NCBI GenBank assembly: GCA_964562985.1
Contig: CAZLWE010000002.1
Coordinates: forward strand, 1 to 64,000
DNA: 64,000 nucleotides
Direction of reading: 5' to 3'
Source: SHLQ01 sp964562985
Lineage (GTDB): Bacteria; Actinomycetota; Acidimicrobiia; Acidimicrobiales; SHLQ01
The notes beneath the pieces are model-generated. The model had not been told where the DNA came from and searched no databases. It worked only from the letters and a program-made list of their open reading frames with translations. The position numbers and the translations under genes were made by a program. Positions 24,479 through 33,347 of this stretch are shown in pieces (position 1 is the first letter of the stretch; each line of letters opens with the position of its first letter).

Positions 24479-25710
24479 GCGCCCCACCCCTTGGTGAGCT
24501 GTGCTGGTCCTTCGTCTTCACCCTTGATTCGGTAGAGGCCTCGGATGAGCGCAGGGGCGGCAACGAAGACGATTACGAGTGCCTGGATAATCGAAACCAA
24601 GTCGATGGGGATGAACTCGGTTGCCTGCATCTCTCGGCCACCTGCCCGCAACGCTCCGAAGAGGATTCCGGCGAGAACGACGCCCACGGGATGCGAGCGG
24701 CCGAGCAGGGCGAGCCCGATGGCGTCGAAGCCAATATTGGCGGAGAAGCCTGGTGTTCCTCGGTGTAGGACGCCTTGAATGGTGTCGGACCCGGCCAAGC
24801 CGGCCAGGCCACCGGCGACGGCCATCGCAGCGACGTAGAGGGTGTTCACTCGCATACCGCCGTATCGGGCGGCGTTGGGGTTGCTGCCGAGAGCTCTGAA
24901 CTGGAACCCGATGGTGGACTTGAAGAGAAACCAGTGCACGAACCAGGCGGCGAGCAACGCGACGATGATCCCTGCGTGCACGCGCAACTGCGGGTCGATG
25001 AAGGACAGCAAGCGAGGCAGTTGCGCTCCGTCGTCGATGGTTTGGCTGAGCGGGTCGTTGCGGTCAGGGACGCCGAACAGGTCGGTCGTGAGAAGCCACA
25101 GCACGAGGAACGACGCGATGAAGTTCAACATGATCGTCGTGATCACTTCGTGGGCGCCCGTTCGGGCCTTTAAGTATCCGGCGAAGCCGCCCCAGATCGC
25201 ACCGCCGAGGGCGCCGCCGACGAGACCGGCAAGCGCCAGCAGGGGGAATGGGACGCTCGTGAAGGTGATTCCGACAAAGATGGCGAACATCCCGCCGATG
25301 AGCACTTGCCCTTCACCGCCGATGTTGAACAGGCCAGCCCGAAAGCCAACCGCCACCGACAGCCCAGCCAAGATGACCGGCGATGCAGCCACGAGTGTTT
25401 CCGAAACCGCTCGGACCGAACCGAACGAGCCTCGGAACAGCGCACTATAGGCACGGCTGATCTGATCCCATGATGCGCTGAACCACTCAGCCGAACCGAA
25501 CAAGTCCCACAGTTCGGGATCGGTCAGGATCAATACCAGCGCTCCGGCTACCAACGCCGTGAAGACCGCCAGAAACGGGATCACTACGGCTTGCACCAGG
25601 GTGCTATTCGTCCCCGCAACATCGGCCAGCAGCGCATGGGTGTTGTCGACCGGCCCGTCACCGGCTGACGATGAGTCTTGCTCGGTGCGGTCGTCGTCTT
25701 GCACGCTCAC
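24475..25710 (-). CDS. Nucleoside ABC transporter permease (first subunit)
   Basis: A 411-residue membrane protein with a long cytoplasmic N-terminus and about 8-10 membrane segments. The coupling region ILAGLSVAVGFRAGLFNIGG near residue 110 and the later ARYGGMRVNTLY loop are typical of BmpA-associated NupP-like permeases. The GTG start at 25710 overlaps the ATPase stop (GTGA), and its own stop overlaps the next permease (ATGA). The three membrane-complex genes are thus translationally coupled. Confidence 0.88.
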   Translation of the reverse strand: MSVQDDDRTEQDSSSAGDGPVDNTHALLADVAGTNSTLVQAVVIPFLAVFTALVAGALVLILTDPELWDLFGSAEWFSASWDQISRAYSALFRGSFGSVRAVSETLVAASPVILAGLSVAVGFRAGLFNIGGEGQVLIGGMFAIFVGITFTSVPFPLLALAGLVGGALGGAIWGGFAGYLKARTGAHEVITTIMLNFIASFLVLWLLTTDLFGVPDRNDPLSQTIDDGAQLPRLLSFIDPQLRVHAGIIVALLAAWFVHWFLFKSTIGFQFRALGSNPNAARYGGMRVNTLYVAAMAVAGGLAGLAGSDTIQGVLHRGTPGFSANIGFDAIGLALLGRSHPVGVVLAGILFGALRAGGREMQATEFIPIDLVSIIQALVIVFVAAPALIRGLYRIKGEDEGPAQLTKGWGA

Positions 25711-27254
25711 GACACAGCCTCCTCTGCCTCTTGGGTACTCGGCACAACGTCGGGGCTACTACCGGCCATGTAGAGGCCAAGTTCGGTGGCGTCGGTCGCA
25801 TCGCGATCGAGCACGGCCACGACACGGCCGTCGAACATCACCGCAATACGGTCTGACAGGGCGAGCACCTCGTCGAGCTCGGTCGACACGAGCAATACCG
25901 CTGAACCGCTGTCTCGCTTCTCGATCAGTTGACTGTGGATGTACTCGATGCTGCCCACATCGACGCCGCGGGTGGGTTGGGACGCAACGATTAAGTCGAG
26001 GTCGCGACTGAACTCGCGGGCCACGATCACTTTTTGCTGGTTGCCGCCCGAGAGGTTCGAGGCAGGTACCTCGATGCCGGGGGTTCGAACGTCGTAGTGC
26101 TCGACGAGTTTCTCGGCGGTCGATTCGACCTTGTCCCATTTCATATTCAATCCCGACGAGAACTCATCGGTGTAGTAGCTATCGAGCACCATGTTCTCGG
26201 CGACGGTGAAATCGAGTACGAGGCCCATCACCTGCCGATCTTCGGGGATGTGGGCGACCCCGAGTTGGTGGATCTCGCGAGGCCCGGCGGCGGTGGTGTC
26301 GGTACCGCTGATCGTGACCGATCCGCTTAGCGCTGTGCGCAGCCCCGTGATCGCTTCTACAAGTTCGCTTTGGCCGTTGCCTTGAACACCAGCAATGCCA
26401 ACAACTTCGCCACGGCGAACCTCAAAGCTGGCATCGGTGACCGCAGCCTGACCGCGGTCATCGGCCACGACCAAGTCGGTTACCGAGAGGATCGTGTCGC
26501 CGGCGTTGGCGTCTACCTTGTCGATCTCGAGCTCTACGGGACGACCGACCATGAGCTCGGCCAGCGACTCGGGGGTAGCGGTCGACGGATCAGCGGAGCC
26601 AACGACCTTGCCCCGACGGAGGACCGAAATACGATCCGCGATCTCGATCACCTCGTTGAGTTTGTGGGTGATGAAGATGATCCCCTTGCCGTCAGCGCGC
26701 AGCTCACGAAGAATCGCGAACAGCTCGTCAACCTCTTGAGGGGTGAGCACAGCGGTGGGCTCGTCGAGAACGAGAAACTGTGCGTCCCGAAAGAGCACCT
26801 TGATGATCTCGACCCGTTGCTGAATACCAACCGGAAGGTCCTCGATGATGGCATCGGGATCGACCGACAAGCCGTACTGTTCCGAGATCTCCCGTAGGCG
26901 CTTCTTGCCCTGGCGAAGATTCAAAACGCCGAACCCTTTGGTTGGCTCGTCGCCCAGAACGACGTTCTCGACAACACTGAACACGGGCACGAGCTGAAAG
27001 TGCTGATGCACCATTCCGATACCGGCAGCGATGGCGTCAGACGGCGAATCGAAGTCTTGCACCTGCCCATCGATCGCAATGTCGCCCTCGTCGGCTCCAT
27101 AGAGCCCGTAGAGGACGTTCATCAACGTGGATTTTCCCGCGCCGTTCTCACCGAGCAGCGCGTGGATCTCGCCGGCGGCCACATCGAGACTGACCGAATC
27201 GTTCGCGACTACTCCAGGGAATCGCTTCGTAATTCCACGAAGCTCTAGGCGCAT
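25707..27254 (-). CDS. Nucleoside ABC transporter ATP-binding protein (two fused nucleotide-binding domains)
   Basis: The 515-residue protein carries two ABC domains. The first has GENGAGKSTLMNVLYGLYG (Walker A, residues about 35-43), an IQQRVEIIK-type signature and VLDEPTAVLTPQEVDEL. The second has a degenerate Walker A (GVQGNGQSELVEA) and the signature NLSGGNQQKVIVAREF. This architecture, with a catalytically weak second site, is usual for sugar/nucleoside importers of the RbsA/NupO type. The gene is separated from bmpA by a terminator-like hairpin, so it may be made in smaller amounts than the binding protein. Confidence 0.9.
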   Translation of the reverse strand: MRLELRGITKRFPGVVANDSVSLDVAAGEIHALLGENGAGKSTLMNVLYGLYGADEGDIAIDGQVQDFDSPSDAIAAGIGMVHQHFQLVPVFSVVENVVLGDEPTKGFGVLNLRQGKKRLREISEQYGLSVDPDAIIEDLPVGIQQRVEIIKVLFRDAQFLVLDEPTAVLTPQEVDELFAILRELRADGKGIIFITHKLNEVIEIADRISVLRRGKVVGSADPSTATPESLAELMVGRPVELEIDKVDANAGDTILSVTDLVVADDRGQAAVTDASFEVRRGEVVGIAGVQGNGQSELVEAITGLRTALSGSVTISGTDTTAAGPREIHQLGVAHIPEDRQVMGLVLDFTVAENMVLDSYYTDEFSSGLNMKWDKVESTAEKLVEHYDVRTPGIEVPASNLSGGNQQKVIVAREFSRDLDLIVASQPTRGVDVGSIEYIHSQLIEKRDSGSAVLLVSTELDEVLALSDRIAVMFDGRVVAVLDRDATDATELGLYMAGSSPDVVPSTQEAEEAVS

Positions 27255-27397
27255 GAGATACGCCCTGCCCGGGAGTGCAGGATCGGCTTAGCAAAACGTT
27301 CAGCTCTAGTCACAGCGTATGTTGCCGCGGATATCCGACGCTGTCGACTCGGCCAATGCACAACGACCCAAATCGTTTTCGCATGACACAAAACGAC

Positions 27398-27431
27398 AAC
27401 GGGGTGCCCCGGCGAACCGGAACACCCCGTT
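27398..27431 (-). terminator. Terminator-like hairpin after the binding-protein gene
   Basis: AACGGGGTG (27398-27406) pairs with CACCCCGTT (27423-27431), and an inner CCGG/CCGG pair closes a CGAA tetraloop. Read on the minus strand it lies about 35 nt after the bmpA-type stop and is followed by a short, interrupted T stretch (TTGTCGTTTT). This suggests partial termination, or an mRNA-stabilising structure that keeps the binding protein in excess. Confidence 0.65.
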
Positions 27432-27466
27432 GCGATGACAACATCTATGTCGTTCAGATGAGCCGA

Positions 27467-28654
27467 TCAGCCGGTTCGGGTGGCGATCGATCCGTCGATG
27501 ATTCCAGCGCTGATGGTCTCAAGGGCCTCGTCGAGGCCAGTGCCCTCGTTCCAAGCGTTGGTTACCGGGGCAACACCCACACCGCCCGACTCGAGAGTCG
27601 AAAGGAGCACAGGACCCGTGGTGCCATCGTTCACTGCGGTCGCAGCGTCAAGAACAGCAACATCGATGTTCTTAAGGATCGAGGTGAGGATCACATCGTC
27701 AAACTCTGCAGCGGTCTGGGTCCAGTCGGCGTCAACACCGATCAGACGAAGGCCACGCTCCTGGACAAGAGCAGCCGAGCCCAAACCAACAGGTCCAGCG
27801 ACAGGAAGAATGATGTCGGCGCCCTCATCAGCAAGGTTCTCCGCGAAGGCACGGCCATCTTCGAGCGAGTCGAAGTTACCGGTGAACAAACCGTCCTGGG
27901 CATCGATGTCCCAACCAAGCACGGTCACATCGGTGCCGTTTGAAGCGTTGAAATAGGCGACGCCCTGGGCGAAGCCTTCCATGAAGTCCGTTACCGGCGG
28001 AATTGGGATACCGCCGAAGGTGCCGACAACGCCGGTCTGGGTTTGGTCAGCAGCAATAACACCAGCAAGGAACGCAGCCTGGTCGATCTGGAACAAGAGA
28101 CCCTGGACGTTGTCGATCGCTGGGTCATACGCGAAGTCAACAATCGCGTAGTTCTGATCGGGGTTGGCCTCAGCCGAAGCTTGGGTTGCGTCGCCCAACA
28201 AGAAACCGACGGTAACGATCAGGTTGCAATCGCCCTGATCAACAAACGATGCGATGTTCGGATCGAAGTCGGTCGCCGAAACAGACTCGACCACACGCGC
28301 TTCCCAACCGAACTCTGCTTCGGCCTGCTGCGCGCCTTCATAGGCAAGCTGGTTGAAACTGCGATCATCAACACCACCGGTGTCGGTCACTTCACAGATC
28401 GCACCGTTGCCGCCAGCATCAGCAGCCGGAGCTTCTTCGTCATCTTCCATGGCTTCTTCGTCATCTTCCATGGCTTCTTCGTCATCTTCCATGGCTTCGT
28501 CGTCGTCGTCGCCGTCGACGGCGTCCTCGACAACCTCGGCAGCGTCATCAACGACGTCCGTGGCAGTGTCGGCAACGTCGCTTCCGCAAGCGGCCGCAAA
28601 CAATGCGAGCGCCGCAAGAAGTGCGAGCAACCGCGATGTAGTGCGCAGCTTCAT
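27467..28654 (-). CDS. BmpA-family nucleoside-binding lipoprotein
   Basis: This 395-residue substrate-binding protein has a lipoprotein signal (LFAAACGSD, cysteine near residue 23), an acidic linker to about residue 85, and a periplasmic-binding-protein fold of the BMP/Med family. Family features are ICEVTDTGGVDDRSFNQLAYEG, IVTVGFLLGDATQ, AAFLAGVIAADQT and GIIDGSIATRTG at the end. Members bind nucleosides (PnrA, BmpA). The linker has three near-identical EAMEDDE units from a 21-bp tandem repeat. A good ribosome-binding site (AGGAGGAAG) precedes the ATG. Confidence 0.88.
   Translation of the reverse strand: MKLRTTSRLLALLAALALFAAACGSDVADTATDVVDDAAEVVEDAVDGDDDDEAMEDDEEAMEDDEEAMEDDEEAPAADAGGNGAICEVTDTGGVDDRSFNQLAYEGAQQAEAEFGWEARVVESVSATDFDPNIASFVDQGDCNLIVTVGFLLGDATQASAEANPDQNYAIVDFAYDPAIDNVQGLLFQIDQAAFLAGVIAADQTQTGVVGTFGGIPIPPVTDFMEGFAQGVAYFNASNGTDVTVLGWDIDAQDGLFTGNFDSLEDGRAFAENLADEGADIILPVAGPVGLGSAALVQERGLRLIGVDADWTQTAAEFDDVILTSILKNIDVAVLDAATAVNDGTTGPVLLSTLESGGVGVAPVTNAWNEGTGLDEALETISAGIIDGSIATRTG
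28432..28494 (-). repeat. Three tandem 21-bp units in the lipoprotein linker
   Basis: The unit CTTCTTCGTCATCTTCCATGG (plus strand, split here as 28432-28452, 28453-28473, 28474-28494) occurs three times without change. It encodes an EAMEDDE-type heptad in the flexible linker. Perfect copies suggest recent slippage; the copy number could vary between strains without breaking the frame. Confidence 0.85.
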
Positions 28655-28751
28655 TTCTTCCTCCTGGTTCGTCAGCCACCGAATTCTCCGACGGCAGCGG
28701 CCACCCCTCCAAGGGCGCCGTGTAACTGATCGGCAGCCTATAGCGCGCGAT

Positions 28752-28765
28752 CGGGCGCGCGCCCG
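28752..28765. promoter_or_regulatory. GC-rich palindrome upstream of the binding-protein gene
   Basis: CGGGCGCGCGCCCG is a perfect 14-bp palindrome about 100 bp before the lipoprotein start. On the minus strand a TATAGG, a possible -10 element, lies about 9 bp downstream, so the palindrome would cover the -35 region. This would suit a repressor site controlling the nucleoside operon. GC-rich palindromes can also arise by chance in such DNA. Confidence 0.3.
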
Positions 28766-28824
28766 CGGTTTACACAGATGACATGTTTTGGCTCAGGCAA
28801 CACCCGGTGCCCAAAAGAGGGAGC

Positions 28825-28869
28825 GCCCCGTTCCTAGTAGTACGGCGGGATGACGACTAGGAACGGGGC
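28825..28869. terminator. Long inverted repeat in the 316-bp gap before the nucleoside operon
   Basis: GCCCCGTTCCTAGT (28825-28838) and ACTAGGAACGGGGC (28856-28869) are perfect 14-bp inverted repeats around a 17-nt loop. They lie downstream of the minus-strand PH-like gene (stop at 28971) and upstream of the nucleoside operon promoter region. On the minus strand a pyrimidine-rich CTCCCTCTTTT follows, so termination of the upstream gene is the simplest reading. I see no gene in 28655-28970. Confidence 0.55.
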
Positions 28870-28970
28870 TTAGATGAATGATCGGTGTTCAAGAGATTGG
28901 CGTGAGTGCCTATCTCAAGAACTAGCTGCGCTGCTAGTCCGAGAGTCTAGAGACGTGACAGCGTGACTAA

Positions 28971-29450
28971 TCAGGCCGCTATGCGGCGTTCTTCGATTGC
29001 GCTGATCAGGTCTACTGCGACCGTGTCGAGGCGGCTGCCAAAGGGAGGAGCGACACCGACGTGGGTCTTCTTTCCGCTGGCGTCAGTGAGCACCAGAATC
29101 CGGGCAGGCGGCTGGTGATTTCGGTCGAGCTTCGACAGAAGACCATGGACGATGTAGCGGTTGAACCACCAGCGTCCACGTGTCCTTTGGGCATCGATGC
29201 TGACGCTGTGCAGATCGAACTCGACACGCTGATCGAGATTCACCACGATGACCTTGTCATCGGTGACAGCCACTCGCATTCGAGCGACTCGAGCAAACAA
29301 CTTCCATGCGAAGTAGAGGCCGAACCCGACGAGAAGTATGCCGCGAACTAAGGAAACCGTGGAAGCTACCCCACCGAAGATCGCAACTACGGCTGCGCCT
29401 AAAATGATGGCGGGAACTATGGAAATTTGGGCAATAGTGGTTTCCTTCAT
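28971..29450 (-). CDS. Small membrane protein with a PH-like domain
   Basis: The chosen ATG at 29450 is preceded by a purine-rich AAAGAAGAAG and gives 159 residues. The two membrane segments are near residues 9-30 and 33-52 (IVPAIILGAAVVAIFGG, GILLVGFGLYFAWKLF). A beta-rich domain follows with MRVAVTDDKVIVVNLDQRVEF and RGRWWFNRYIV, reminiscent of bacterial PH (YdbS/YdbT-like) domains. The role is unknown. The open frame extends upstream into the tandem-repeat region, but that part looks non-coding. Confidence 0.6.
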   Translation of the reverse strand: MKETTIAQISIVPAIILGAAVVAIFGGVASTVSLVRGILLVGFGLYFAWKLFARVARMRVAVTDDKVIVVNLDQRVEFDLHSVSIDAQRTRGRWWFNRYIVHGLLSKLDRNHQPPARILVLTDASGKKTHVGVAPPFGSRLDTVAVDLISAIEERRIAA

Positions 29451-29583
29451 GGGGGTACTTCTTCTTTCTGCATCCTTTGCGGTTGTGGGTATGGCGTGGA
29501 AAGCAGAAAAAGGCCCCAAGAAGTTCCTAGTCCCCCGCTTGTTAAGCAGAACGTTCGCGCAAAGCGCTAGGCGTGGCGCCCCA

Positions 29584-29677
29584 ATCCGCAGAGCCCACCG
29601 AGCGAAGCGAATGGGCGATTGCGGCGAATGATCCGCAGAGCCCACCGAGCGAAGCGAATGGGCGATTGCGGCGAATG
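29584..29677. repeat. Perfect 47-bp tandem duplication
   Basis: The 47-bp unit at 29584-29630 is repeated without change at 29631-29677. It contains GAGCGAAGCGAA within CCCA...TGGG flanks, a short imperfect hairpin. It lies between the L,D-transpeptidase stop and the PH-like gene, with no other gene there. The exact duplication looks recent; the hairpin may be a REP-like or transcript-end element. Confidence 0.8.
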
Positions 29678-29751
29678 ATTGTGCGTGAACCCCGTGCCGC
29701 CAAAATTGCGCACGAACGCGCAGGGTTCGCTGTCGCTGGCGGCTAAGGGCT

Positions 29752-30576
29752 TCACGCCACGAAGTCGACGGGGGTGCCTAGCGGTACGTGCTCGGCGAGG
29801 AAGCGCAGCACGGACGGCGGGATGCGGACGCAGCCGTTGGAACCGACGTTGTGATCGGACTCTTGGCCTTCGGAGAAGGTGCGGTGGATTGCGATCACGG
29901 GCAGCCCACCATCGAAGGTGTCGAGCGCTTCAGAGAATGAAGAAAGGACGAGGGCCGGTTCACCGAAGTAGTCGTCGACGGCGGCAGCAACATAGAAGCT
30001 TCCAAATGGTGTGGGGCTGTTCGCTCCACCCACGACAGCGTCGGTTTCTGCGATGACTTCGCCGTTCTCCCACACGGTTACCCGTTGGGAAGTGAGATTG
30101 ACTTCAGCACGTACGAACACCGGGCTGATGTCGTAGTCCTCGGTAGACACCCAGGCTTCCTGGCCGTTCGGTCGAATCGGTAGCTGAACCTTTACCCATT
30201 CGTCGCCAGGCTGGCCCTCGGTGACCATAAGGGTCAATGGAGTGCCAAATTGATGCGGATTCGGTTGCAACCACGGCATGGCAAACGGGGCGCCGTCAGG
30301 TTCGATTCGAGGTGCCAAGGACGCCACGTGATCTCGAGCCGTCGCAATCCAGGTACGGGTCGGGTCTGGGGCGAAGGTCGACGTGGTAGTCGTTGGCGCT
30401 GCCGTCGTGGTCGTGGTGGGCGCTGCCGTCGTTGTGGTCGTCGCTGGCGCCACGGTGGTAGTCGTCGCTGGGTCGTCGGCGAGGGCAAGGGACTCAGAGG
30501 CGGTCGTCGCCTCGCTCCCACATGCACTAGCGATCACCGCGATAGTTACGAGGAACGCAACGAGACGACGGGTCAT
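29752..30576 (-). CDS. L,D-transpeptidase (YkuD) lipoprotein
   Basis: This 274-residue envelope enzyme would form 3-3 peptidoglycan cross-links or attach proteins to the wall. The start at ATG 30576 gives MTRRLVAFLVTIAVIASAC, a lipoprotein signal with cysteine near residue 19. A Thr/Ala-rich linker (residues about 30-75) follows, then the YkuD domain with AIHRTFS and the catalytic HNVGSNGCVRIP at the end. The His and Cys needed for catalysis are present. It also has GGANSPTPFGSFYV, typical of the fold. It is a single gene in its orientation, with no operon partner close by. Confidence 0.88.
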   Translation of the reverse strand: MTRRLVAFLVTIAVIASACGSEATTASESLALADDPATTTTVAPATTTTTAAPTTTTTAAPTTTTSTFAPDPTRTWIATARDHVASLAPRIEPDGAPFAMPWLQPNPHQFGTPLTLMVTEGQPGDEWVKVQLPIRPNGQEAWVSTEDYDISPVFVRAEVNLTSQRVTVWENGEVIAETDAVVGGANSPTPFGSFYVAAAVDDYFGEPALVLSSFSEALDTFDGGLPVIAIHRTFSEGQESDHNVGSNGCVRIPPSVLRFLAEHVPLGTPVDFVA

Positions 30577-30716
30577 ATGAGAACTATCGGCCAATGAAAC
30601 CCGAAATCCAGATAAGTCGGAAGCCCCTTAAGCCTGGGTATTCCGGCCGTCTACCCACCCCCCGCAGAACGACAACCAGAGCAACACATGGCACGAATCG
30701 GCTCCGCTGAGGCGCC

Positions 30717-31397
30717 CTACTTGCCGGGCTTGATCAACCCATTCTCGTAAGCGAACACGACCGCTTGCACACGGTCTCGAAGACCGAGCTTGCTCAACAC
30801 ATGTGAAACGTGCGTCTTGACCGTAGCTTCGCCGACAAAGAGCTCTTCAGCTATCTCTGCATTGCTCAGCCCGCGCGCCACCTGCTCGAGCACTTCGCGC
30901 TCGCGGCCGGTTAGCTCGTCTAGCCGCTCCGAGCGAGCGACGCCGGGGCCGGCTTGGGTGAAGCGTCCGATGACGCGCCCGGTCACGGATGGGTCGAGGA
31001 GCGAATTTCCCGAGGCGACGACTCGAACGGCGTCGACGAGGTCCTCAGGCGGTGCCGTTTTGAGCAAGAATCCGCTCGCTCCCGCACGAAGGGCATCAAA
31101 GATGTAGTCGTCACGCTCAAAGGTGGTCACGATCAGCACTCGGACATCGACGCCCTCGAGTTCGCTCAGTTGTGCCGTCGCTGCAATTCCGTACATGTCG
31201 GGCATCTGCACGTCCATCAACACAACGTCGGGGGCCAACTCTCGGACACGTTCGATCGCTTCTGCACCGGTCTCGGCCTCTCCTACCACCTCGAGGTCGG
31301 GCTGGTTGTCGATCAGCAGCTTGAACCCGGCCCGAATCATCGCCTGATCGTCAGCCAACAGCACGCGGATTGTTGTTTCGTCACCGGAATCGGTCAT
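30717..31397 (-). CDS. NarL/FixJ-family response regulator, orphaned
   Basis: A 226-residue two-component regulator. The receiver domain has VLLADDQAMIRAGF, the phospho-acceptor in VVLMDVQMPDMYG, IVTTFERDD and FLLKTAPPEDL. The LuxR-type DNA-binding domain is LTGREREVLEQVARGLSNAE then VKTHVSHVLSKLGLRDR. I start it at ATG 31397, which has a clear GGAGG 7 nt upstream. The frame is open further upstream into a broken lipoprotein. The bases before the ATG read in another frame as the end of a histidine kinase (SVSAVLPFGGSR, stop overlapping ATG), so its kinase seems to have been deleted. Confidence 0.9.
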   Translation of the reverse strand: MTDSGDETTIRVLLADDQAMIRAGFKLLIDNQPDLEVVGEAETGAEAIERVRELAPDVVLMDVQMPDMYGIAATAQLSELEGVDVRVLIVTTFERDDYIFDALRAGASGFLLKTAPPEDLVDAVRVVASGNSLLDPSVTGRVIGRFTQAGPGVARSERLDELTGREREVLEQVARGLSNAEIAEELFVGEATVKTHVSHVLSKLGLRDRVQAVVFAYENGLIKPGK

Positions 31398-31429
31398 CGT
31401 GAGCCTCCAAAGGGCAGTACCGCCGACAC

Positions 31430-32080
31430 GCTCCAGCCCTGCCCGCTCGGCTCCCCGTGCGACGATCTCGTCGAATGCTGCTGTCGCTGCCGCAACATCT
31501 TCGTAGATCCGCGTATCCTGACCGGCCTGGCTTGTGCCTGCGTTCGGATTGACAGAGAACCAGAACGGTCCGGCTGCAACCGCAACCGGAGGTGCGGACT
31601 CGAAGCAAACGTCGAGTTCTCCGGGGCCGTCAAACATGAGCTGCCCAACCGGCTCGAAGAAGCTCGGGAGTTCATCGTCGGCCAGGACTCCTGCCCGAAT
31701 GTTCTCTGCGATCTGGTCTAGGTCTGTCCCTTCTCGCATCTGGGGAGCTGGGTCGCCAAACATCGCATCGACCACCTGGTCCTCAAGACGATCGACCTCT
31801 TCAGGTGATGCAACCGTCGAGAGAAGATTTCAAACCGTGGCTCCTCGCCCACCGGTACGAGTGCCTCGGCCACGGTTGTAGTCGATTCGGTCTGGACCGT
31901 TGTAGGTGTGTCCACGACCTCGTTCTCCACCTCAGCGGGAACTGACGTGACCGCTTCGGCCTCCGTCGTGGCCTCGGCCGCCTGTGCTCCACATCCCACG
32001 AGGATCACGAACAGCGGCAGCAGTACCGCAATGATCCAGCTGTCGTCGGCCCAGTGGTTCTTTTCGCCGTTTCCAGCCAT
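31430..32080 (-). pseudogene. Frameshifted, C-terminally deleted sensor-like lipoprotein
   Basis: ATG 32080 opens a lipoprotein (WIIAVLLPLFVILVGCGAQ, with Thr/Glu-rich linker). The frame shifts around 31820-31832, where PRFEIF changes to LLSTVASPEEVDRLEDQVV in the next frame. The continuation (DLDQIAENIRAGVLADDELP) is similar to the second half of the lipoprotein at 19660-20931. Similarity ends near 31430-31450, where histidine-kinase-tail codons begin in a third frame. I infer a deletion that joined a lipoprotein gene to the last codons of a kinase. A sequencing error could explain the frameshift but not the missing C-terminus. Confidence 0.65.
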
Positions 32081-32186
32081 GTCGTTCGCCTTTCGTTTTT
32101 CCGTTGATAACAACGTAGAAAGCGACCCTCTGGCAGCGAATCGGCCGCGACGGCGATCCTTGGTCTCATCCTGAAGTAGGAGGAGC

Positions 32187-33347
32187 TCAGATCTCCGCGT
32201 TGCCCCGGTTGACGAAGGCTTCCTTGAACCCGACACGACTCCCCGTGCGCAACAGCGAGTAGCGGTAGATACCGCCGGCGAGCCTCATCAGCAAGACCGT
32301 GGAGATGACCAAAATCACCAGACTGAGAATTGGCTGCCACAGCGGCGGGTCTACCAGCGCTTCTCGGAACGGAATCAGCACCGGCGAGAAGAAAGGCACA
32401 TAGGAAGCGATGGTCACGACGGTGTTGCCAGGGTTGGCGAAGTTCGAGAAGGCGATGATGTAGCCCACGATAAGCGGCATCATGACGATGGTCTGAACGC
32501 TGGTGGCGTCTTCGACACGTGGAACGAGTGAGCCCGCCGCGGCCGCAGCCGTCGCGTAGAAGGCGAACGACACGGCGAAGGTGACCAGAGCAAAGGGCAC
32601 GGCGCCCCAGACCCCTGGTGGTACGTCGAAATCGAGGAAGAGCAACGCAACCGTAACTCCGAGTACGAGGATCACCATCTGCACGAAGGCCAGGACTCCG
32701 AGCCCGAGGAGCTTGCCGCTCAGCAAGGTGGTAGGTCGCACATGGGAGAGCAACACTTCGACGACCCGAGACGACTTCTCTTCGATAACCCCCATCGTCA
32801 TGAACTGGCCCCAGACCTGGAGCAGAACAAAGATCCCGAAACCGGTGACTCCGGCGACAGCGGCTCGGGCCGCCAAGTCGTCCTCCCCGCCATCGAGGCG
32901 GACCTCCTCGATCTCCACCTCGGCGAACAGCGTCGCAATATCGTTCTGTCCGAGATCGAGGCCTTCGGCCCGTTCGGAAAACACCGCCTGCTGGATGACG
33001 GAACGAACGTAGCCATCGATGTCGATATCTGGAAAGCCCTCCCACGTCAGGCTGGTTCCGTCAAAGATCACGTCGACATCACCGTCCTCTAGAGCGGTGA
33101 CATCACCCTCCTCGAGGTTCAACACCGTTGGGTTTAGGTCGTCATCTCCGACCTCCAGGAAAGGGGTAAGAACAGCACTGTCTTCAGTGACCCCTATCGA
33201 GATCTCGCGGGCCTCGCCGTCGCCATCGAGGAATTGCGGGACTACACCCGCCGCTACCACCAACAAGAACATGATCGCAATAATCGCTTGGAAGCCCTTG
33301 GAACGACCTCGGGTGATGATCTCTCGTTTCGCGATCAGCCAAATCAC
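32187..33347 (-). CDS. ABC-2 type exporter permease (NatB-like)
   Basis: A 386-residue membrane protein with one N-terminal membrane segment (residues about 22-42) and a large extracytoplasmic loop to about 165 with many acidic residues. Five further segments follow, including VLAFVQMVILVLGVTVALLF and GYIIAFSN. The start MIWLIAKREIITRGRSKGFQ is typical of NatB/YhaP-like subunits that export sodium ions, antibiotics or peptides. Its ATG overlaps the ATPase stop (ATGA), so the pair forms one transporter. Confidence 0.85.
   Translation of the reverse strand: MIWLIAKREIITRGRSKGFQAIIAIMFLLVVAAGVVPQFLDGDGEAREISIGVTEDSAVLTPFLEVGDDDLNPTVLNLEEGDVTALEDGDVDVIFDGTSLTWEGFPDIDIDGYVRSVIQQAVFSERAEGLDLGQNDIATLFAEVEIEEVRLDGGEDDLAARAAVAGVTGFGIFVLLQVWGQFMTMGVIEEKSSRVVEVLLSHVRPTTLLSGKLLGLGVLAFVQMVILVLGVTVALLFLDFDVPPGVWGAVPFALVTFAVSFAFYATAAAAAGSLVPRVEDATSVQTIVMMPLIVGYIIAFSNFANPGNTVVTIASYVPFFSPVLIPFREALVDPPLWQPILSLVILVISTVLLMRLAGGIYRYSLLRTGSRVGFKEAFVNRGNAEI

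Noticed and set aside
28825..28869. CRISPR repeat or mobile-element end
   Set aside because: It is a single inverted repeat with no further copies or target duplication, best read as a terminator.
29752..30594. Longer start at 30594 for the L,D-transpeptidase
   Set aside because: The extra residues MADSSH come before a typical lipoprotein start (MTRR), so the shorter start fits the signal better; this is not certain.
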